From positions 47,498,602 through 47,562,601 of the forward strand of contig JAUJPP010000003.1 of the NCBI GenBank assembly GCA_030562195.1: DNA of 64,000 bases. The letters run 5' to 3'. Below, piece by piece: positions 58,089 to 64,000 of the stretch; position 1 is the first letter of the stretch; each line of letters starts with the position of its first letter. This DNA is from Nipponacmea schrenckii. Lineage: Eukaryota > Mollusca > Gastropoda > Lottiidae. Under the pieces are notes generated by a model that had not been told where the DNA came from, made no database searches, and was given only the letters and a program-made list of their open reading frames with translations. The position numbers and the translations under genes were made by a program.

Positions 58089-59178
58089 AAAGATAGCTGA
58101 CCAGACAAGGTAACATACGCCCACTGGCAGCATTGAATATGAAAAATAAATAGAGCAATAACTCAAAAAACATTCACTGAAGGAATATTGAAGTCAAGGG
58201 CAAAAAGTCAAATCTGTTCATGGAATATCGTCAAATTAAAACTTGACCACCATCTTATCTAAATCAATACTCATACCAAGTTTTATCAAATCTAATAAAA
58301 AATTGTAGCTTATTTTGCACCCAAAAATATTTTGACGCAATCTAAGTCAAGGGTAATAACTCAAAAACCATTTGCGAAAAAAAGTCGGAAATTCTTGACT
58401 AATGTCTTATCAATTCTGATGCTTACACCAAGTTCCATCGAAATCCTTTGAAAATTAAAGCTTCTTATTGCAACCACAATAGAATTTTGACGCAATTTTA
58501 CTAAGTCAAGGGCAATAGCTTAAACAGTTCATTGAAAAACTGTCAAATTCAAACTTGACTGAGGTGTAATCAATTCCAGTGCTCACACCAAGTTTCATAA
58601 ATATCCTCTGAAAATTGGAGGATTTTTTGCATCGAAACGAAAATTTTGACAAGATTTTACTAAGTCAAGAGCAATAACTCAAAAACTGTTCATCAAAAAA
58701 ATTGCCACATTCGAACCTGACCACAGCTTATCAATTCCAATGCTCATACCAAGTTTCATTCAAATGCATAGTTCATCGAAAATTCGAACTTGACCGCCGT
58801 CTTATTAATTCCAATGCTCACACCAAGTTTCATTAAAATCCATAGAAAATTGTAGCTTCTATAGTGTCTACAACAAATGTTGACGGACCGACGGACCGAC
58901 AGACCGACCGTCAGACCGACAGACCGACGGACAGGGGCGACGACAATATACGTCCACATATTCATTGTTGCTTCTATTGTGTCTGCAACAAATATAGGCA
59001 GGGGCAATAACTCAAAAACCGTTAATCAAAAACTCGCCCAAATCGAACTTGACAGCCGTCTTATCAATACCAATGCTCATACCAAGTTTCATTAAAATCC
59101 ATAGACTTACAGACCGACGCACCGACGGACAGGGGCGACGACAATATACGTCCACATATTCATGTGGGCGTATAAAAA
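58089..59178 (+). mobile_element. Pearl-like element F, compound right end
   Basis: Left end AAAGATAGCTGACCAGACAA with ATACGCCCACTGGCAGC; about seven cores; then a GACC/GACG tract at 58,880-58,932 and the right-flank start ACGACAATATACGTCC. Instead of ending, it runs through another core (58,966-59,100) into a second tract and second right end (59,105-59,178, ending GTGGGCGTATAAAAA). This looks like two copies joined within the repeat or one element that duplicated its tail. Confidence 0.78.
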
Positions 59179-59695
59179 TTTGGTTACCAAGACTGTTGTA
59201 ATAGACAGTAAGGATTTGTTCTATTTCGAATATGATTGTATGGACTCTCGCTTTAGAATGAAGAATAAAATAAAATATTTCTTTATAATCCCTTCTTCGG
59301 GATGGAACAATTAAAGGCTAGAATCAATGTGATATGAAACTCATTTTTTCATAAGATGCACCACGTAGATTTTAATTGAAATGTCTTGTATTCAGTTAAA
59401 GTCAACGAATTCATCTAACACAGAATCCATCTAAATTGTCTAAGAATTGGTCCATAAATCCTTAAGAGCGACAAAGGCAGAGTCTTCTTATTTACAGAGT
59501 TAAAAGTAAAAGATGGTCGGTGTAACTTTTAAGTTCAAACTTAGTTCAATTTTCAAATAGATTCAAGAGTATCTATGTTATTTGGGCATAGAAGAATTAT
59601 ATCAAGCTAATATCTGCATATCATGTAAATCAAATCGCAATTTTTACATAGATTTAATGACCTCAGGGATAGCCTGAGAGTAACAATGTACTATG
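59179..59695. other. Intergenic, nothing recognised
   Basis: About 500 bp of AT-rich DNA between pearl-like element F and the LTR; no gene, RNA or repeat recognised. Confidence 0.5.
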
Positions 59696-60440
59696 TGTCA
59701 CAATATTGTTTTGTCTTGTAGTATACTGTATTGTAGTGTTGCTGGACATGGAAAGTCGAGACTAAGAAAGTGTCTATTTGTTGGTGACTATGCACGAGAT
59801 TGAAAGCATGATGATAAATGCACGTGCAGCGTGGGTTGAAAGGTCAAACTCGGTGTATATAAGAGTGTGGAGTGAGAGTTAAGGGACAGAGTGACGTAAG
59901 ATGTTCGGAGAATATCCGACGGGTGGTTATTTGTTATAATGATACGAACTTAAGTATTTGTTTTGACCAGAGGTTTCTAGAAATAATAATTTGGTATGAA
60001 TTTGTAATACTCCAGCCGTTCTGACACGCTTAACTTTACTAATGGAGGTTTGTTTATAACCTATATGTTTGGAATATGTTCGCTGTCTTATTGTACCCAT
60101 AGACGTTATATGTTGTAATCTTTAGAGTACTTTCAGTTCCTGTTATGTGTAAAGTCTAGCCTACTTCATGTTTCTGTTGTTTGTTCCTGTTATTTGTTCT
60201 TGGTGTGTGTTATTAACTTCGAACTACTGCCTTTTCCTGTGTGCTATAGACAAGAGTAAGAGTCATTTTTATACCGGACCTAATGGTGGAATACTGCAAC
60301 CTATCAACTAGCGCGTCGTTTAAAAATTGTCGGGACACTGTGTTGTATTGATATGATTGTTAGAATATACGTTTATATAATTTAGTAGTTCTTTTATTGA
60401 CTTGGGTATTGCAGGACTAGTTAGCCTCAACTTTGTGACA
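59696..60440 (+). mobile_element. LTR of a Ty3/gypsy-like retrotransposon, about 745 bp
   Basis: Starts TGTCACAA and ends TTGTGACA, an 8-bp perfect inverted terminal repeat of TG...CA type. A TATA box (TATATAAG) lies at about 59,856. Directly after the LTR comes TTTGGCGAGCTTGCC, in the position of a primer-binding site (TGG start, two bases after the LTR end), and then the gag reading frame. I find no second LTR downstream, so the element is truncated at its 3' side. Confidence 0.75.
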
Positions 60441-60669
60441 TTTGGCGAGCTTGCCAGGATACTAGTTCCTGTTAGACCCAGTCTTTGAATGAACATAGAT
60501 GCATCTTTAGTCAATAGGCGCCTACAAGTTTTTGTTTTTTTTTATTTATTGTTTTGTTATTCTGTTTACATTTTGATAATTATGGGGGATTTAAATTTCT
60601 TTTTCAGTATTACTGCTTTAGTCGTAAGCTCAGTTGTATTAGAGGACTCTAATAAAAGCCGGTAAGGAC

Positions 60670-61642
60670 ATGGGATTTGAGGGAGAACAACTTCAAGAGT
60701 TTGTAAGACTTGAAAAAGATCAAGAAAGGACTTACAGGGCGGCTGAGAGAGAGCGAGAAAAGAAAGAGCGAGAGAGAATGTTTCAGAATGACAAACAAGC
60801 AGGTATGTTGAAAGAATTGGAATTGAAAAAAGAGTTGGTTTCTTTGGAATTATTACAGACGAAGGCGAAACATGTTTTAGAAGCTAGTTTAAATCTACCA
60901 TTTCATGAGTCTGCAGTAGATTCCAAACCCTGTAAGTCATTAATTAAACTTTCTTAGAGTCTCGACTTTCCATGTCCAGCAACACTACTACTAGCAGATC
61001 AGTATCTGTCCGCACAGGCTTCGGCTACTAAAAGTTATGCGAGTAAGGAAGGTCGTAGGTGTTATTTGTGTAAATCTTTAGGTCATATTGCTCAGTATTG
61101 TCCAGATTTGAAGAGGGAGTCCGACGGTTCCGAAAATAACTCTAAATATAAGCCAAAAGCCCCTATGTTTGTGCCACGGTCTTCTACAAATTCCAAGTTT
61201 GCTAATTTCTGCAATATTTCTGACAAGTTTCCAGAACTGGAAAAAATGGAATCTGGGGACTATAATCAGTTAGAAAGTAATGGAAATTTGATAAAAAAAA
61301 AACTGTTAAGTGCGGCTTGTAAACTGGATATTTTTTCAGGAGACTCAGATATGCCAATTACTAGTGGGTATGTTGATGGCCGAAAGGTAACAGTTCTTAG
61401 AGATACCGACTGTAATACTATTGTAGTAAGAAAAAAGCTTAATAACTGTTGCGTGTAAATTTACAGGTGAAAGAAGAAAATGTGTTTTGATTGATGGCAC
61501 TGTTCGTATTGTGCCAGTAGCTTTCATAAATATAAACTCTCCACATTTCAAAGGTAAAGTTGAAGCTTTGTGTATGACTTATCCTGTTTATGACTTAATT
61601 TTAGGTAACCTGTGTGTTTACATATACGATGTTAAAACATGA
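60670..61642 (+). pseudogene. Retrotransposon gag and partial protease, broken
   Basis: The frame from 60,670 encodes a charged, coiled-coil-like gag (ERTYRAAEREREKKERE). One in-frame TAG at 60,955-60,957 interrupts it; the same frame then continues to a CCHC zinc knuckle at 61,060-61,101 (CYLCKSLGHIAQYC, spacing C-x2-C-x4-H-x4-C). A protease-like segment follows (VTVLRDTDCNTIVV) with the active-site triplet at 61,402-61,410 reading DTD instead of D-T/S-G. A frame change near 61,456 precedes the rest of the protease (VPVAFININSPHFKG and YPVYDLILGN). No reverse transcriptase or integrase follows. A dead copy with three independent lesions. Confidence 0.82.
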
Positions 61643-64000
61643 CCTGTCTTTTAACGGCTTATCACTATTTACACCATTTTGGACTTAAGTGCAGAAATAA
61701 CAAATCGTTCATTATATGAATAAAACTGATGTGATCAGTCAAATTAGGTGACCATTCGGTACATTTAGATTCACAGACCAGATACTTATCAATGAGATTA
61801 ATACGAAGAGACTGCAACATCCTTAAACAACTACAGATAACAAACCAGGTCCAATACCAGAAATTATTTTACAAGACTGCTAAGTTTGTTTTACACAATA
61901 CAAAAACTGTGTGCTTTAGTCTATCTGGCCACCGAGTATAGATAAGGTCATGAATTTCAATGATCATCTTTCACTAAACATCTTACATTTGTAAGGTCAT
62001 ACAAAATCTGTAGATGATATCTTGTTATCACCTATTTCATTTACGGCATTCCAAGATGTGCCAATATCAGAATGGTGTTATCATATTAATGATGCAATTC
62101 GCCCTTCAAAAATTCATCATACCATGGCTAGTATAATGTCAAGTATATGTACATAGTTATGGTTATAAATAGTGGCTTATGGTATTCAAAAAAGTTCGGA
62201 TGGTTTAAAATTATTTTGATGGTCTGGTGGTTTTAATAATTGAATTCAGTAAAAGAACGGACTTTAATACTATACGTCATGTAGTTTGATCAACCAATGA
62301 TTTTTTTTTATTATATCGGTTGCTAGCCATTTTCATGTGGTCAGCACAAATTATAAAAGTTAATTTTTATATAGAAATTTTAATATCTATGCAAATAATT
62401 ATTTTGCCCAACAGCTATGTTTTGTTTCTACAAATCTAAAATGCTCTTTATCTGTATCAAACTTTTTTTTCATTTCATATATATTGGTGATCAGGTAGTA
62501 GTTTCACGACATGTATATCTGAAATGAACGGCATTCTCAAGATTTTGTTAGCCAGAAGGGGGCGATTAAATTTACGGGCACGGTACCTACTGATACTTAT
62601 TCGTTCAGTATATATTTCTATATTCAGATTATTGTATAATTATGTCTTCAAATGTTCTAGTACTATTGGGTACATATCAAATACCCGGTATTTACAGCTC
62701 GATTGTTACTAACGAAAGGTACAAATGATTATTTGTTGTAAAATATGTCACCAGAAAAATGTTGATTTAAGCTAATTTGAAGGTCATTATCGTGTTAAAC
62801 CTCTCACATCAAACTGGATCTAATTTTCATCGAGCTCCACATATTTGAAAAGCCTACTATTGTTTTTACAATTATAGGCTACGAATAGATAAATTATCTG
62901 GTGCAAAGCCGTAACAATTTGATGCTTCGCATTTACGATTGACTTAAATGAGAACAAAAACTTCTTGTCATTCCCCCTCATCAAATTACGTCAACACAGC
63001 CAATAATAGTCATTTCATTACTGCAGTCCATAGCATTGTGCTCTAAAAGTTGTTTATTTGGACGACATCTACATTTCTGAACCAATTTAACTACAAAACA
63101 TACATTTATATTTAAAACTCGACAATAACCTATCAAAATAAAAACGAACAAAAAATGTTAAGAATAACTGATCGACTAAAAGTATTTTAAAACAGCTACA
63201 TCACTGTGATTGCGTTATGTGCAAGTTGAAATTATTATCCATTTGTAGGGAGGGTAAAGAGGTTTTATACATTTTCTAAATGTATATCGGGAACAACTTT
63301 CGAGTTTCATTTGTGATAATGAGTTGAACTATTTTGGTCATATTCGTAAGGTAAACACGTTTTTCACCCAGATTTCTTTGTCCCTGGGTCAATTGATAGT
63401 CACTTATCGTTCAACATGGCGCACACGTTTAATTTTAATGTAACGGATTTCAATCTCTTGCATGTTAACTTTCTGGCCCTGAAAGGACTACTGCTGTTGG
63501 CTTGGCACTGATCAACAGTTTTAGTTAAAAATTTATTTTATTAATGTTTATCATGATATTTTCCAAAGAAAAAATTAAACAATTTTATTAGATTTTAAGA
63601 TAGGTAATTTGACTGGGTCAAGGGAAATACCTCTGTTCATCGACCTATCGCCAGTCTCCGAAGTGTCACCCGGGGATATCATCAATCATTCTTAGTCCTC
63701 ATTCCCGCTTATTTAATTTTAATTTGAAAGCTTTTGTTGATTATTCTCACAAAAGCTAATGTATTTCAACCCTGTAAATATCTTATGAAACCTGAAAATT
63801 AATGAATAGTCGATACCCGATTTTAACTTCATTGTTATCACTATAAATTTTGTAAAATTGATAGAAATTGAACAATGTTAATGAAATATAACATTTAGAC
63901 ATGGCAAAATGTGCAGCTAGTCTAAATTTGGGTAGATAATGAATCGTTCCCGCTTTAACTTAATTTATGTCAATTTCTTGATTATAATATTCTCTAAAAT
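61643..64000. other. Intergenic, nothing recognised
   Basis: About 2.4 kb of AT-rich DNA. A 62-codon open stretch at 62,524-62,712 is arginine- and isoleucine-rich with no family likeness. I see no tRNA, no splice-bounded exon and no recognisable repeat. Confidence 0.5.

Noticed and set aside
58756..59095. Arginine/threonine-rich open frames in both strands of pearl-like element F
   Set aside because: Products of the GACC/GACG microsatellite, not genes.

Overview
This window is animal nuclear DNA, most probably from a mollusc. The evidence is small GT-AG-bounded exons in an AT-rich sequence, six copies of an interspersed element built like the molluscan 'pearl' elements (conserved left end, tandem cores, GACG/ACGG microsatellite, conserved right end), and remnants of a hAT transposon and of a Ty3/gypsy-like retrotransposon. 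The species assignment is an inference; no rRNA or mitochondrial marker is present.

Almost all of positions 53-54,943 is one gene on the minus strand. It encodes a very large ABCA-subfamily ABC transporter of the ABCA12/ABCA13 type. I could follow 80 coding exons whose splice phases join without a break: 13,716 coding bases, 4,572 codons with the shortest form of exon 41. The second membrane domain and second ATPase domain lie beyond the left edge. In protein order the window encodes: N-terminal cytosolic helix and TM1 (exons 1-2); an extracellular domain of about 3,900 residues (exons 3-68); TM2-TM6 region (exons 69-72); linker (exon 73); nucleotide-binding domain 1 (exons 74-78); and a post-NBD1 regulatory segment (exons 79-80).

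The outstanding property is the extracellular domain. From exon 4 to exon 62 it is a tandem series of about 15 modules of roughly 205-235 residues. Each is encoded by a four-exon cassette with the same size and phase signature: about 200 bp phase 0-0 with two cysteines, about 190-250 bp phase 0-2, about 120-170 bp phase 2-1, about 90-140 bp phase 1-0. The end of the array (exons 63-68) is the ordinary ABCA1-type membrane-proximal extracellular region. The gene appears to have grown by repeated duplication of a four-exon cassette. Exon 33 (853 bp) carries about six exons' worth of the pattern without introns.

Three coding exons (41, 50 and 74) have a tandem array grown from their own 3' splice site. 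At exon 41 the unit is 66 bp, so five intact acceptors lie in the same phase and could add 22 residues each. NBD1 has a normal Q-loop, signature, Walker B and H-loop, but its Walker A reads GHNGAAKT, with Ala where the last invariant Gly should be.

Introns hold four pearl-like elements (two different core families), a 50-bp minisatellite, three terminal-inverted-repeat elements (19.2-20.2, 14.9-15.5 and 36.4-37.0 kb), a hAT transposase remnant (51.1-52.4 kb), a purine-rich tandem duplication (42.4-43.3 kb) and a dispersed repeat pair (16.8 and 44.1 kb). Upstream of the gene (54.9-64 kb) I see no host gene: two pearl-like elements, then an LTR, gag and partial protease of a decayed gypsy-like element (59.7-61.6 kb) on the plus strand, then unassigned DNA.
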